Below, one piece after another: positions 55,700 to 64,000 of a stretch of 64,000 nt of DNA. Numbering within the stretch: position 1 is the first letter of the stretch; the number at the start of each line of letters is the position of its first letter. Both the position numbers and the translations under genes were made by a program. The stretch is from an uncultured Ferrimonas sp. (lineage in GTDB: Bacteria; Pseudomonadota; Gammaproteobacteria; Enterobacterales; Shewanellaceae): the NCBI RefSeq assembly GCF_947489035.1, contig NZ_CANLCI010000002.1, forward strand, positions 186,001 to 250,000, given 5' to 3'. The notes below the pieces were generated by a model. The model saw nothing but the letters and a program-made list of their open reading frames with translations. It was not told the DNA's origin and did not search any database.

Positions 55700-56104
55700 A
55701 TGTCCCAAAAGCGTAGTCGGGTGCTGCCAGTGGTGCTCGGTGCCGTCGGTGCCTACTTAATCTTCGTTATTGCGACGGTGATGGTGTGGGAGCCAAGTGA
55801 GAAGACCCCAGACGACTTAGACTGGGAAGATCGCGAACGCCACAATTTGCAGCAGATCGCGACCTTGCAACCGGGGGTATCGGTGGATCAAGTGGTGCTG
55901 AAGTTAGGCAGCCCGACCTTTAGCGAGGCCTACTCTGAGCCCAGTGGCGATCTGATCCAAATTTTGCGTTATCGCACCCATCGCACCGAAGGCGATGGCA
56001 AAACCACCTTTAACGAAACCACCCCCTTGGTGTTTCGTAATGGCACGCTCAATAGTTGGGGCGACGCTGCGCTGCAGAAGTTAACCTTGGGTAACAGCGG
56101 CTAA
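55700..56104 (+). CDS. DUF3192-family protein, first copy
   Basis: A 134-aa protein with an N-terminal membrane anchor (about 10-29, VVLGAVGAYLIFVIATVMVW). The DUF3192 domain follows, WEDRERHNLQQIATLQPGVS to ILRYRTHRTEGDGKTTFNET. The fold is probably BamE/SmpA-like, with the domain in the periplasm. Function unknown. A paralogue follows 62 bp downstream. Confidence 0.83.
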   Translation: MSQKRSRVLPVVLGAVGAYLIFVIATVMVWEPSEKTPDDLDWEDRERHNLQQIATLQPGVSVDQVVLKLGSPTFSEAYSEPSGDLIQILRYRTHRTEGDGKTTFNETTPLVFRNGTLNSWGDAALQKLTLGNSG

Positions 56105-56166
56105 ACCGCTGCTGGCGATGGGGGCTAGAGCGCCAGCATAACAATAGGATTGGATAGAATAGAGCG

Positions 56167-56583
56167 ATGAAAAAGCTCAACTTATTTGATTTAACCCGAG
56201 GCGTCAGTTTCGCCCTGCTGGCGCTTTTGCTGCTCAGCCTGTTGTATGGGATCTGGCGCCAGCAGCAACCTACCCCTGAACCTCTGGATTGGCTGCAACT
56301 GCAACAGCGCAACGCCGCTCTGATCGCTCAGCTGCAATACGGTAAGGGCAATCTGGATATTCTCGACAAATTGGGCAGCGCCGATTTCACCGACGCCCAT
56401 ACTGATCAGCTTGGTCAACAGTGGCTGTTGCTGCGCTACCGTACTCACCATCGCTCTAACGACGGCTTTACCAGCCTTGATGAAACCACACCGCTGCTGT
56501 TTAAAAACGGTAAGTTAGTGGAGTGGGGCGAAACCGCAGCGGCCAAGTTTGCCATTAGCCGCAACCAACAACAAAATCATTAA
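56167..56583 (+). CDS. DUF3192-family protein, second copy
   Basis: A 138-aa paralogue of the preceding gene: membrane anchor (about 13-30, VSFALLALLLLSLLYGIW) and a diverged DUF3192 domain (LLLRYRTHHRSNDGFTSLDE, TPLLFKNGKLVEWGE). The glycine of the first copy's QPGVS turn is shifted (QYGKGNLDIL). Tandem duplication is clear, and both copies are intact. Confidence 0.8.
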   Translation: MKKLNLFDLTRGVSFALLALLLLSLLYGIWRQQQPTPEPLDWLQLQQRNAALIAQLQYGKGNLDILDKLGSADFTDAHTDQLGQQWLLLRYRTHHRSNDGFTSLDETTPLLFKNGKLVEWGETAAAKFAISRNQQQNH

Positions 56584-56689
56584 GCCCCCTACTCTCTACT
56601 GCCATCATCATCCCGCACGGTCAGTGCATCGGTATTGATCATCACCAATGCACTGACCGAGAGCGCCACCGGCGCCGAATCAATGCCCG

Positions 56690-59434
56690 CTAGGACTTTG
56701 GATCCGGCTGACGCCACGGTTGGCCATTAAGCCACCACTGCGGTGCCGGGCTGTTCTGCAAGTGATGATCGAAAAACGCCATCATCTTCAAACTGTAATC
56801 CAGTTTGTTGGGGTACTTCTTCAGATGATGGGGCTCATCTTGGTATTGCAGCATCACCACCGGCTTGCTTAAACGGCGCATCGCCAGATAGAGTTCGACC
56901 CCTTGTTGCCAAGGCACCGCATCGTCGCGATCCCCAAACATGATCAGCATCGGCGTATTGATGTTTTGGGCATGGAACACCGGGCTGTTATCAATATACC
57001 GCTGCGGCGCCTGATACAGGCTTTGGCCGATGCGGCTCTGCCCCGTTTCGTACTGGAATTGACGCCCTAAGCCACTGCCTAAGCGGATCCCAGTGTAGGC
57101 CGAAGTCATGTTCGATACCGGCGCCCCAGTCACCACCGCAGCAAAGGCATCCGTTTGCGTAACCAGTTGTGCACTTTGGTAACCCGCCCAAGAGTGCCCC
57201 TGTAACCCCACTTTACTGCGATCCGTGATCCCCAGTTGCACTAAGCGCTCTACCCCTGGCAGCAAAGCATCTTGAGTGGATTGCCCCGGCTGGCCAATCT
57301 CAAAGCGGATGTCCGGCAAGAAGATGGCGTAGCCCTTGCTGGAGAACCACGGCAGATTAGGCCGATGGTTCAGAGCCATCTGGGGGAACTTGTGCAGGCG
57401 GTCGCTCATAAAGCGATAGAAATAGATGATGGTTGGCAGCGGCGTATTGCCATCCCAACCCGGCGGCGTGATCACCACCCCTTGCAATGGCGTGCCGTTG
57501 TTGTCGCGCCAGTTCACCATCCGCGCTTGACCCCAATCCAACTCGGAAAGCTGATCGCCGAGAAAAGTCACCCGCTCAAGGCGGCCTTCGGTGCCGTTGC
57601 TTAGGTACAAGTCAGGGAATTGATCGTAGCGTTCCAGTTGGTATATCGCGGCACGGCTGCGCTTCGCCTTGGCCACAAAGCGCAATCGGCCTTGCTGTTG
57701 TTGCCACGGGGTGAGCGTACCGGTAGCCAGCTGCAAGCGGTGCAGCCCTTCGTTGCGATCCCGTTCATTTACGCTGTGCAGTAACAAGGGCTGCTGGGCG
57801 GGGTGCCACAGCTGCTCGCTGTCTTGTTCCACCACCCGATAGATCGTGCGGCGGCTGCGCCCTTTGGTCAGCGGAGTCAACTTGCCCTGTCGCAGTTGAT
57901 GCAGATCGTACTTGTCGTAAACGATGACGCCATTGCCGTCGCCCAACCACGGGCCAAAGCCATAGCTTGGCGCTGGGCTTGGGTAATCGTGATCTTCATT
58001 GGCAAAGCCAGTGCCCACCTTCTTGGTTTGATTACGCGCCACGTCGTGCCAGAACAGCTCACCACGCACGTACCACGCCACGGCACTGCCATCGGCGGCC
58101 AGTGTGGGCTTATCGGCATTCAAAGTTTGGGTAACCAACAACCGGCGGCTGCCGTTGTTCATGTCAATCAGGTACCAGTCGCGGTAGAAGCCCGCCCAAG
58201 AGATCATCTTTTGGTACAGGCGATTGCTGTAACCCAGCAAGTAGCGGCTGTTGTCACTGGCTTCCACCCCATCCAATTGCGGATCCGCCAGCTGCACAAA
58301 GTCGTCGCTTTCAAGCTGCCACACGCCTAAATATTGGCGTTTAAACTCCTCTTTAAAGCGCTTTTGTTCGTGGCTTTTAATCAGTTTGTCGTCGCCATGC
58401 CACAGCACTAAACCCGCTTTGGCTTGCAACTGCTTCGGATCGGTTAAGGCGGCGTTATCGGCAAAGTCCTTGGGCTTGCTGACCTGTGGTCGGCGGGCTT
58501 GGCGGCCAATAAACAGGCGCTGGTTGTCTTTCGAGAAGGTCAGCTCGCTGTACCCGCTCACTAAGAAATCCGCATGGTTAAGATCTTGCCAGCGGATCTC
58601 TTCCTCGGCTTCATACAGAGCCACTTTATGGCTGCGCTGACGCTTAGGGGTATCGACCTTGCCCCAACTGAACGCCAACCGCTGACCATCTTTACTGAAG
58701 CGAATGGCGCCGCTGATGTGATCCGCTTCAGCGTGCACCAGCACAGAACTTAGGTCGTCATTCAGCAGATACACGCCATTGTTGCTGTTGTCTGCGGTGC
58801 GCGTACTGTACGCCACCCCAAATTGATCCGCGGCAACCGCCACTTGCCATACGTGGCTGATGATCCGAGTACGACCGGTTTGCAGATCCCGCACCGTTAA
58901 CGAGGTGCCGCTGCTATTGGCGTCGTCGTTATCGATTTTCTCGGCGGGTTGCGGCGCTTTTTTCTCTTTCTTATCTGGCTCAGCGGCGTTTTCATGCAAT
59001 AACACCAGCACCTTGCCATCGTGGCTAAACCAGGCTTGTTTTACCCGCTCGAAATGGGTTTGCTGGCCAGTTTGGCTGTTCACTAACAGTCGATCTGACT
59101 TCAACTGTTTTTTGGCTTTGCCACTGGCGTTTTCACGGCTAAGCAGATCCGGCGCCAACACAAATAACCCAAATTGGCCATCGGCACTGAGCATCGGTTT
59201 GCTGGCGCCCGGCAAGGTAAACAAATTACCGCCGATGCGCTGCAGCTTACCGCTGGGATCACCGCGATCCGGCTGCGCCACATAGGCAAGGGTTTGCCCA
59301 TTGTCCGACAACAGCGGTGCCGTCAAACTTTCGAAGTCCATCACCACCGCAGGGGTGACCGGTTTCGCTGTGGCCGTAACGGCCAACCCCATGAATGTTA
59401 ATAAGGTGAGAAATCTAACCAATCCTTTTGTCAC
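56690..59434 (-). CDS. S9-family prolyl oligopeptidase-like secreted peptidase
   Basis: A 914-aa exported serine peptidase. A signal peptide (FLTLLTFMGLAVTATAKP) is followed by a long beta-propeller-like region (about 40-620). The C-terminal alpha/beta-hydrolase domain has the nucleophile in LQGHSWAGYQS, Asp in MFGDRDDAVPW and His in QDEPHHLKK. GTG 59434 is chosen since GAGG lies 5 bp before it and the signal peptide follows; the in-frame ATG further up is less likely. Probably a periplasmic or secreted peptide-degrading enzyme. Confidence 0.9.
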   Translation of the reverse strand: MTKGLVRFLTLLTFMGLAVTATAKPVTPAVVMDFESLTAPLLSDNGQTLAYVAQPDRGDPSGKLQRIGGNLFTLPGASKPMLSADGQFGLFVLAPDLLSRENASGKAKKQLKSDRLLVNSQTGQQTHFERVKQAWFSHDGKVLVLLHENAAEPDKKEKKAPQPAEKIDNDDANSSGTSLTVRDLQTGRTRIISHVWQVAVAADQFGVAYSTRTADNSNNGVYLLNDDLSSVLVHAEADHISGAIRFSKDGQRLAFSWGKVDTPKRQRSHKVALYEAEEEIRWQDLNHADFLVSGYSELTFSKDNQRLFIGRQARRPQVSKPKDFADNAALTDPKQLQAKAGLVLWHGDDKLIKSHEQKRFKEEFKRQYLGVWQLESDDFVQLADPQLDGVEASDNSRYLLGYSNRLYQKMISWAGFYRDWYLIDMNNGSRRLLVTQTLNADKPTLAADGSAVAWYVRGELFWHDVARNQTKKVGTGFANEDHDYPSPAPSYGFGPWLGDGNGVIVYDKYDLHQLRQGKLTPLTKGRSRRTIYRVVEQDSEQLWHPAQQPLLLHSVNERDRNEGLHRLQLATGTLTPWQQQQGRLRFVAKAKRSRAAIYQLERYDQFPDLYLSNGTEGRLERVTFLGDQLSELDWGQARMVNWRDNNGTPLQGVVITPPGWDGNTPLPTIIYFYRFMSDRLHKFPQMALNHRPNLPWFSSKGYAIFLPDIRFEIGQPGQSTQDALLPGVERLVQLGITDRSKVGLQGHSWAGYQSAQLVTQTDAFAAVVTGAPVSNMTSAYTGIRLGSGLGRQFQYETGQSRIGQSLYQAPQRYIDNSPVFHAQNINTPMLIMFGDRDDAVPWQQGVELYLAMRRLSKPVVMLQYQDEPHHLKKYPNKLDYSLKMMAFFDHHLQNSPAPQWWLNGQPWRQPDPKS

Positions 59435-59600
59435 GCCAGCCTCGCAATAATTCCATTTTCGTGATGCCGCACAAATCAACTGTAAGAACAGTGTAAAAGT
59501 CGGTATGCTACTCGCCGCATAATGCTAACAAAGCCCCCCAGTCCTGTCACAGGAATAAGAGGGAGGCAACTCAAACACGACCACGTGGAAGGAAGTTGAT

Positions 59601-60608
59601 ATGTCCACTACTACCATCACCGTTATTCCTGGCGACGGCATTGGCCCCGATATTGTTGAAGCAACTTTGAAAGTGCTTGATGCGGCGGGCTGTAACTTTA
59701 CTTATGACCATGCCGATGCGGGCTTAGCCGCATTAGAGAAGCACGGCGAGTTGATGCCACAAAGCACGCTGGCGCTGATCGAGAAAAACCCCGCTACCCT
59801 GAAAGGCCCACTGACCACCCCAATCGGTACCGGTTTTACCTCCATCAACGTGAGCCTGCGTAAGCAGTTCAACCTGTACGCCAACGTGCGTCCGGTGCTG
59901 TCTCTTAAAGGCACCCAAGCCCGTTACGATAACGTGGATATCATCACCGTACGTGAAAACACCGAAGGGATGTATTCCGGTGCCGGTCAGGTGATGAGCG
60001 AAGATGGCTTAATTGCGGAAGCGAAGAGCATCATCACCCGTGAAGGCGCCGAGCGGATCTGTACCTTTGCTTACGAATTAGCCCGTAAAGAAGGCCGTAA
60101 GAAAGTTACCGCCGTTCACAAAGCCAACATCATGAAGACCACCTCTGGCTTATTCCTGCAGGTTGCCCGTGAAGTGGCCGAGCGTTACCCCGACATTCAG
60201 TCGGAAGAGATGATTGTGGATGCCACCTGCATGAAGCTGGTGATGGATCCAAGCCAGTTCGACGTGATGGTCACCACAAACCTGTTTGGTGACATTCTGT
60301 CGGATCTATGTGCTGGTTTGGTTGGCGGCTTGGGCATGGCCCCAGGGGCCAACATTGGCGCCAATAGCGCCATTTTCGAAGCGGTACACGGCAGTGCGCC
60401 TGATATCGCTGGCCAAGATCTGGCGAACCCAACCGCACTGATTTTAGGCGCGATCCAGATGCTGGAGTATTTGGGTATGGCCGACAAAGCCGCCGCCATC
60501 CGCACCGCGGTGCAGGCCACCATCGCCGCTGGCGAATGCGTGACCAAAGACTTGGGCGGCAACGCCGGCACCAAGGCCTTTACCGACGCCATTATCGCTC
60601 GCTTGTAA
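59601..60608 (+). CDS. NAD-type isocitrate dehydrogenase
   Basis: A 335-aa member of the isocitrate/isopropylmalate dehydrogenase family. It has TVIPGDGIGPDIV, the substrate arginine region SINVSLRKQFNLYANVRP, VRENTEGMYSG, HKANIMKTTSGLF and NLFGDILSDLCAGLVGGLG. Length and the NLYANVRP motif fit the homo-oligomeric NAD-dependent IDH type found in Shewanella, rather than E. coli Icd (416 aa). It competes with aceA for isocitrate. It ends with a strong terminator. Confidence 0.9.
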   Translation: MSTTTITVIPGDGIGPDIVEATLKVLDAAGCNFTYDHADAGLAALEKHGELMPQSTLALIEKNPATLKGPLTTPIGTGFTSINVSLRKQFNLYANVRPVLSLKGTQARYDNVDIITVRENTEGMYSGAGQVMSEDGLIAEAKSIITREGAERICTFAYELARKEGRKKVTAVHKANIMKTTSGLFLQVAREVAERYPDIQSEEMIVDATCMKLVMDPSQFDVMVTTNLFGDILSDLCAGLVGGLGMAPGANIGANSAIFEAVHGSAPDIAGQDLANPTALILGAIQMLEYLGMADKAAAIRTAVQATIAAGECVTKDLGGNAGTKAFTDAIIARL

Positions 60609-60628
60609 GCGCGCCACGGCACTCGCAT

Positions 60629-60653
60629 AAACCCCGCCATTGCGGGGTTTTTT
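60629..60653 (+). terminator. Terminator after isocitrate dehydrogenase
   Basis: Stem AAACCCCGC / GCGGGGTTT with a 4-nt loop, then TTT; 20 bp after the stop. Confidence 0.93.
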
Positions 60654-60753
60654 ATTGGCTTAATGGCCGCAGTTGGTTGCTGCTGGGCCAACGTCGACTT
60701 GCTTTGTCTGCCCTTGTTCCCGCCCCAACTCGACGGGATCGCTGCCGGTCACG

Positions 60754-63084
60754 TTAGGCAACGTTAACGCGGCGAACAGCGGCTTCCGTCTTGGGCGGCG
60801 CCTCAGTAGCCAATGCGTATTGGCCCTGCAATAACGGCAGCAACTGCGCCACACTGACCGGTTTAGAGAACAGGTAGCCTTGGAAACATTGGCAACCGAA
60901 TTGGCGTAATAACGCCATCTGTTCCGGCTGCTCAACCCCTTCTGCCAGTAGCGTCATCTGGTAGTTACGACCAATATCCACAATGCTTTTCACCATGGTG
61001 CGGGCGGTATCCTGTTCGAGGATGTCATCAACAAAGCTTTTGTCGATCTTCAACTCATCCACCGGCAGCTGCCGCAACAGGCTTAGCGATGAAAATCCGG
61101 TGCCAAAATCATCCATCGAGATTTTAATGCCCCGTTGATGCAACTGATTAAGCAGCGGCAATAACGCATTCACATCTTCAATAAACAGGTTCTCGGTGAT
61201 CTCCAGCACCACATCCGCACGGTTCACGCCGCTGTCGGTTATCGCTTGTTCCAGCTCAGCCAAAAAATGCTCGTGCATGAATTGATTCACCGAAATGTTA
61301 ATCGACAACTTCAGTGGCTGTGGCAAGTGCTGCTGTAACTGGCCAATCTCGTGCAGTGCGGTGGCAATCACAAACTGGCCAATCGCCAACATCTGTCCCG
61401 AACGCTCGGCTAACGGAATGAATTCATCCGGCGCGACCAAGCCAAACTCCGCGTTTTGCCACCGCAGCAGGGCTTCCACCCCATAAATCTGGCCGTTGCT
61501 GTCCACTTGGGGCTGATACATCAGGTACATCTCATTGGCGCTTAATGCCAATCGTAGCTGCCGCTCCATGCCTAAACGGCGGGCGTGATCTTGCTGAATT
61601 TTGCTGCTGAACACACAGCTGCGGTTGCGGTATTTTTTCGCCTCGTACATGGCAATGTCGGCGCCGCGCAGCAGATCATCTAAGGTTTCGCCGTGCTCGG
61701 GGTAGTGCGCTACGCCAATACTGGCGCCCAGCTCGCAGTGCAAGCCATCGAGTGAGATCGGTTGGGCCATATCTTGCACCAGTTGTTCGCACAACCGCTG
61801 TATATCGGTGTTCTGGGGCAGCAACACGATAAACTCATCACCGCCATAACGGCAGGCCCGCGCCCCTTTAGGCAGACGCTGCAGCAGCCGCTGAGCCGTT
61901 TGCTTCAAGACCGCATCCCCCGCCTGATGGCCAAAACCGTCATTCACTTTTTTGAAATGATCTAGATCGATGTACAGCAATGAAAAGCTGTCGCGCCGCG
62001 CCATCCAGCGTTTGCTGCTGCGGTGTAAGTGAGTTCGATTGGGTAGGCTTGTTAACGGATCGTACACCGCTTGCTGTAACAACGCCCGCCGCCGCTCATC
62101 CTCTGCCGTGCCAACCAAACGGAAAAGGTAAAACAGCACCAGCAAAAAGCTGACGTAAAACAATGGGTAGAACCAAATGTGCTGGAAGTAATGTTGCAAC
62201 AACCAGGCTTTATTGCTTTTTACCGACGCCCAAAGTTCGTAACGGGCGTCGTAGGCCGAAGCCACTAAAAATTGGCCCAGTGATTGTTTCCGCTCGAAGG
62301 TTAACAGGGCATTATGCTGCTCGGCCTCGGCCAAGGTGGCGTATTGGCCGTTACTGCTGGCAAACACGATGCGATTGATCTCAGCGAGATTGAGCGGGAA
62401 ACGATAATCATCGGCGCTGCTATCCAACGCCAAACGCAATTGATAATACTGATCCTGTGACCGTAAAAAGCTGATCTCGTTATCCCGCTCTAAATGAAAA
62501 TCGGCGCTGAAGTAGAGAAATTTACTGCTTAGGGTGATGCGACCGGCCAAGACCGCCAGCACGTTCCCCTGAGGATCTCGAATGGCTTTGCGAAAGGGGA
62601 TCCCCAACCGACTTTGCATCGATGGGTGGGCATAGGTGCGTCCCAACACCATCTTGGTTTGGGTTAACGCTCGGGCGTAAGATGCCGCCGTAAGCGGATC
62701 CGTTGGCAAATGGGGCAATTTTGCCGCATCCAGATTGCTGCTTACGGCTAACCAGCGTCCATCCACGCCCATAACCGCTAACGCATCAACCTCTTCATTA
62801 AACTCAAGAATGCGATCCAGTGCGCGCACGGTTTTACTGAGATTTTCTGGGGATAGCCCATCATTATCAATCAGTTCAACACCCAACAGATCCAGCACCA
62901 TCTCTTTGCTACGAAAGACCGAACGGGCGCTGTGCGACAGCATTTTTGCCGTATTACTGAGCTGATCGTATTCTCGCGCCTGCGTGTTTTGCCATTGCAC
63001 CGCTAAGGTGTAGCTCAGCAATGCGAAGCTAAAGAGAAGGATGCCCCAATAGAGGGCCCAGATGTTTTGCCGAAACGATGCCAA
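60754..63084 (-). CDS. Dual GGDEF-EAL cyclic-di-GMP protein with periplasmic sensor
   Basis: A 776-aa protein. TM1 (about 8-28), a periplasmic Cache-like sensor (about 30-285) and TM2 (about 300-320) come first. A GGDEF domain has DPLTSLPNRTHL, IDLDHFKKVNDGFGHQAGD and the intact CRYGGDEFIVLL; no RxxD inhibitory site is seen. The EAL domain has GVEALLRWQN, EITENLFIED, DDFGTGFSSLSLL and LLAEGVEQ. Both catalytic motifs look intact, so it could make or break c-di-GMP. A second EAL gene lies 229 bp upstream on the same strand. Confidence 0.95.
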   Translation of the reverse strand: MASFRQNIWALYWGILLFSFALLSYTLAVQWQNTQAREYDQLSNTAKMLSHSARSVFRSKEMVLDLLGVELIDNDGLSPENLSKTVRALDRILEFNEEVDALAVMGVDGRWLAVSSNLDAAKLPHLPTDPLTAASYARALTQTKMVLGRTYAHPSMQSRLGIPFRKAIRDPQGNVLAVLAGRITLSSKFLYFSADFHLERDNEISFLRSQDQYYQLRLALDSSADDYRFPLNLAEINRIVFASSNGQYATLAEAEQHNALLTFERKQSLGQFLVASAYDARYELWASVKSNKAWLLQHYFQHIWFYPLFYVSFLLVLFYLFRLVGTAEDERRRALLQQAVYDPLTSLPNRTHLHRSSKRWMARRDSFSLLYIDLDHFKKVNDGFGHQAGDAVLKQTAQRLLQRLPKGARACRYGGDEFIVLLPQNTDIQRLCEQLVQDMAQPISLDGLHCELGASIGVAHYPEHGETLDDLLRGADIAMYEAKKYRNRSCVFSSKIQQDHARRLGMERQLRLALSANEMYLMYQPQVDSNGQIYGVEALLRWQNAEFGLVAPDEFIPLAERSGQMLAIGQFVIATALHEIGQLQQHLPQPLKLSINISVNQFMHEHFLAELEQAITDSGVNRADVVLEITENLFIEDVNALLPLLNQLHQRGIKISMDDFGTGFSSLSLLRQLPVDELKIDKSFVDDILEQDTARTMVKSIVDIGRNYQMTLLAEGVEQPEQMALLRQFGCQCFQGYLFSKPVSVAQLLPLLQGQYALATEAPPKTEAAVRRVNVA

Positions 63085-63313
63085 TGAAGAGTGTGCCTTA
63101 CGCTGCTGTTTACAATTTCACTCGTTGCCGAGCAAAAAATGGCCGCAGAGTGTAATGACAGCTCCATAGCAGCGCCACTTAAAAGAGGTATTTTGCAGGC
63201 AAGATCACGCACTTTTTACCGCCAACAGCTAGTCGCGACATTAAAGTTGCAGTTTATTTACCTATTGGCAAAGAACCACAGTTCAAGGTCAACATTGAGC
63301 CAACTTATGTTGC

Positions 63314-64000
63314 TCAATCCACCGAAAGATGTTGGCTAAGCTGGTGAAAAGTTAGAGGTTTCGCAAACAGGTAGCCTTGATAGTGGCTGCAGCCTTGCTG
63401 CTGCAGCTGCTGCCACTGTTGCTGGGTTTCAACCCCTTCGGCCACCAACGTTAATTCCAGATTGCGACCAATGTCGATGATGCTTTTCACCAACGACGCC
63501 GCGCTGTGCTGCGCCCCTAATTCATCAATAAAGCTTTTGTCGATTTTCAGCTCGTCCAGTGGCAACTGTCGCAACAAACTTAACGATGAATAACCGGTCC
63601 CAAAATCGTCCATTGAGATTTTAATGCCATGAGACCGCAGTTGCTGCAGCGACGGCAGCAACTGTTGCACATCTTCAATGAACAGATTTTCGGTGATCTC
63701 CACCGTCAGCGAGCCACACTCAATGCCATTGCGGTTGATGGCCTCTAACAGCTGCTCGATAAAGGCTTTCTCAACAAACTGACAGACTGAAATGTTCAGG
63801 GCGATTTGCAGCGGCTGGCCATTACGGCAGTGCAGCCCCGCCAACTGTTGCAGCGATCGCTCCATCACAAATTGGCCAATTTTTAACATCAGCCCAGCCC
63901 GTTCCGCCACCCCAATAAACTCATTCGGTGGCACCATGCCCAGCTCGGCGTTACGCCAACGCAGCAGTACCTCCACCCCATAGATCTGCCCCTCGGCATC
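63314..64000 (-). CDS. EAL-domain protein, C-terminal fragment cut by the window edge
   Basis: About 229 residues of an EAL domain are visible; the frame continues past the right edge. The signature reads EVLLRW in place of EALLRW, but NISVCQF, EITENLFIED, DDFGTGYSSLSLLRQLP, KIDKSFI and VAEGVET are all present, so phosphodiesterase activity is plausible. It is closely similar to the EAL domain of the neighbouring GGDEF-EAL gene, indicating tandem paralogues. The 229-bp gap between them shows no clear terminator. Confidence 0.9.
   Translation of the reverse strand, partial: DAEGQIYGVEVLLRWRNAELGMVPPNEFIGVAERAGLMLKIGQFVMERSLQQLAGLHCRNGQPLQIALNISVCQFVEKAFIEQLLEAINRNGIECGSLTVEITENLFIEDVQQLLPSLQQLRSHGIKISMDDFGTGYSSLSLLRQLPLDELKIDKSFIDELGAQHSAASLVKSIIDIGRNLELTLVAEGVETQQQWQQLQQQGCSHYQGYLFAKPLTFHQLSQHLSVD

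Overview
The window is ordinary gammaproteobacterial chromosome, dense with genes and of medium-high GC. Gene order and families (isc cluster beside trmJ/suhB, queA-tgt-yajC-secDF, acpH facing queA, long-form aceA with aceB, DUF3718, DUF3192, spondin-domain proteins, HexR/PsrA/LiuR-like sites) point to the Alteromonadales, close to Ferrimonas or Shewanella. This is an inference from gene content; there is no rRNA to confirm it. I see no prophage, CRISPR array, tRNA or rRNA.

Layout. 1-3.3 kb: iron-sulfur assembly operon iscR-S-U-A-hscB-hscA, with an exact type-1 IscR operator. 3.5-7 kb: trmJ, suhB, a DUF3718 secreted protein, a 59-aa membrane protein, psiE and a YecH-like protein. 7.1-11.6 kb: a pyruvate-sensing module with btsS, btsR, an IHF-alpha-like gene and a short CstA/BtsT transporter, whose upstream region carries three BtsR-type boxes. 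11.6-19.5 kb: a siroheme synthase with a decayed methylase tail, a DUF2007 protein, secF-secD-yajC-tgt-queA, a 56-aa protein and acpH. 19.5-24.5 kb: a miniature transposable element, glyoxylate shunt aceA-aceB with a palindrome-rich upstream region, and ppk2. 24.5-28.3 kb: two spondin-domain envelope proteins with an OmpR-type two-component system, preceded by four 11-bp operator-like repeats.

28.3-42.4 kb is a phosphate island: phoU-pstB-pstA-pstC, ppk-ppx, pstS-phoR-phoB and a porin, with Pho-box-like sequences before pstC, ppk, phoB and the porin. Together these genes sense phosphate, import it, and make and break down polyphosphate. 42.4-53.6 kb: rdgC, an M61 peptidase, a TPR protein with a degenerate GGDEF domain, an active-looking diguanylate cyclase, then ppnN-xni-SDR-DUF4937 with stop/start overlaps, and a metallo-beta-lactamase-fold hydrolase. 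53.6-54.2 kb: a second, longer copy of the miniature element. 54.2-64 kb: sstT, two DUF3192 paralogues, an S9 peptidase, NAD-type isocitrate dehydrogenase, a GGDEF-EAL protein and the C-terminal end of another EAL protein cut by the window edge.

The most unusual signals are: (1) the two miniature elements, each inserted in the same orientation in the T-tract of an intrinsic terminator, with direct repeats of about 8-9 bp; (2) the 11-bp-phased repeats in front of the spondin/two-component operon; (3) the triple BtsR-type operator linking btsSR to a short CstA; (4) the multi-palindrome aceB-ppk2 intergenic region.
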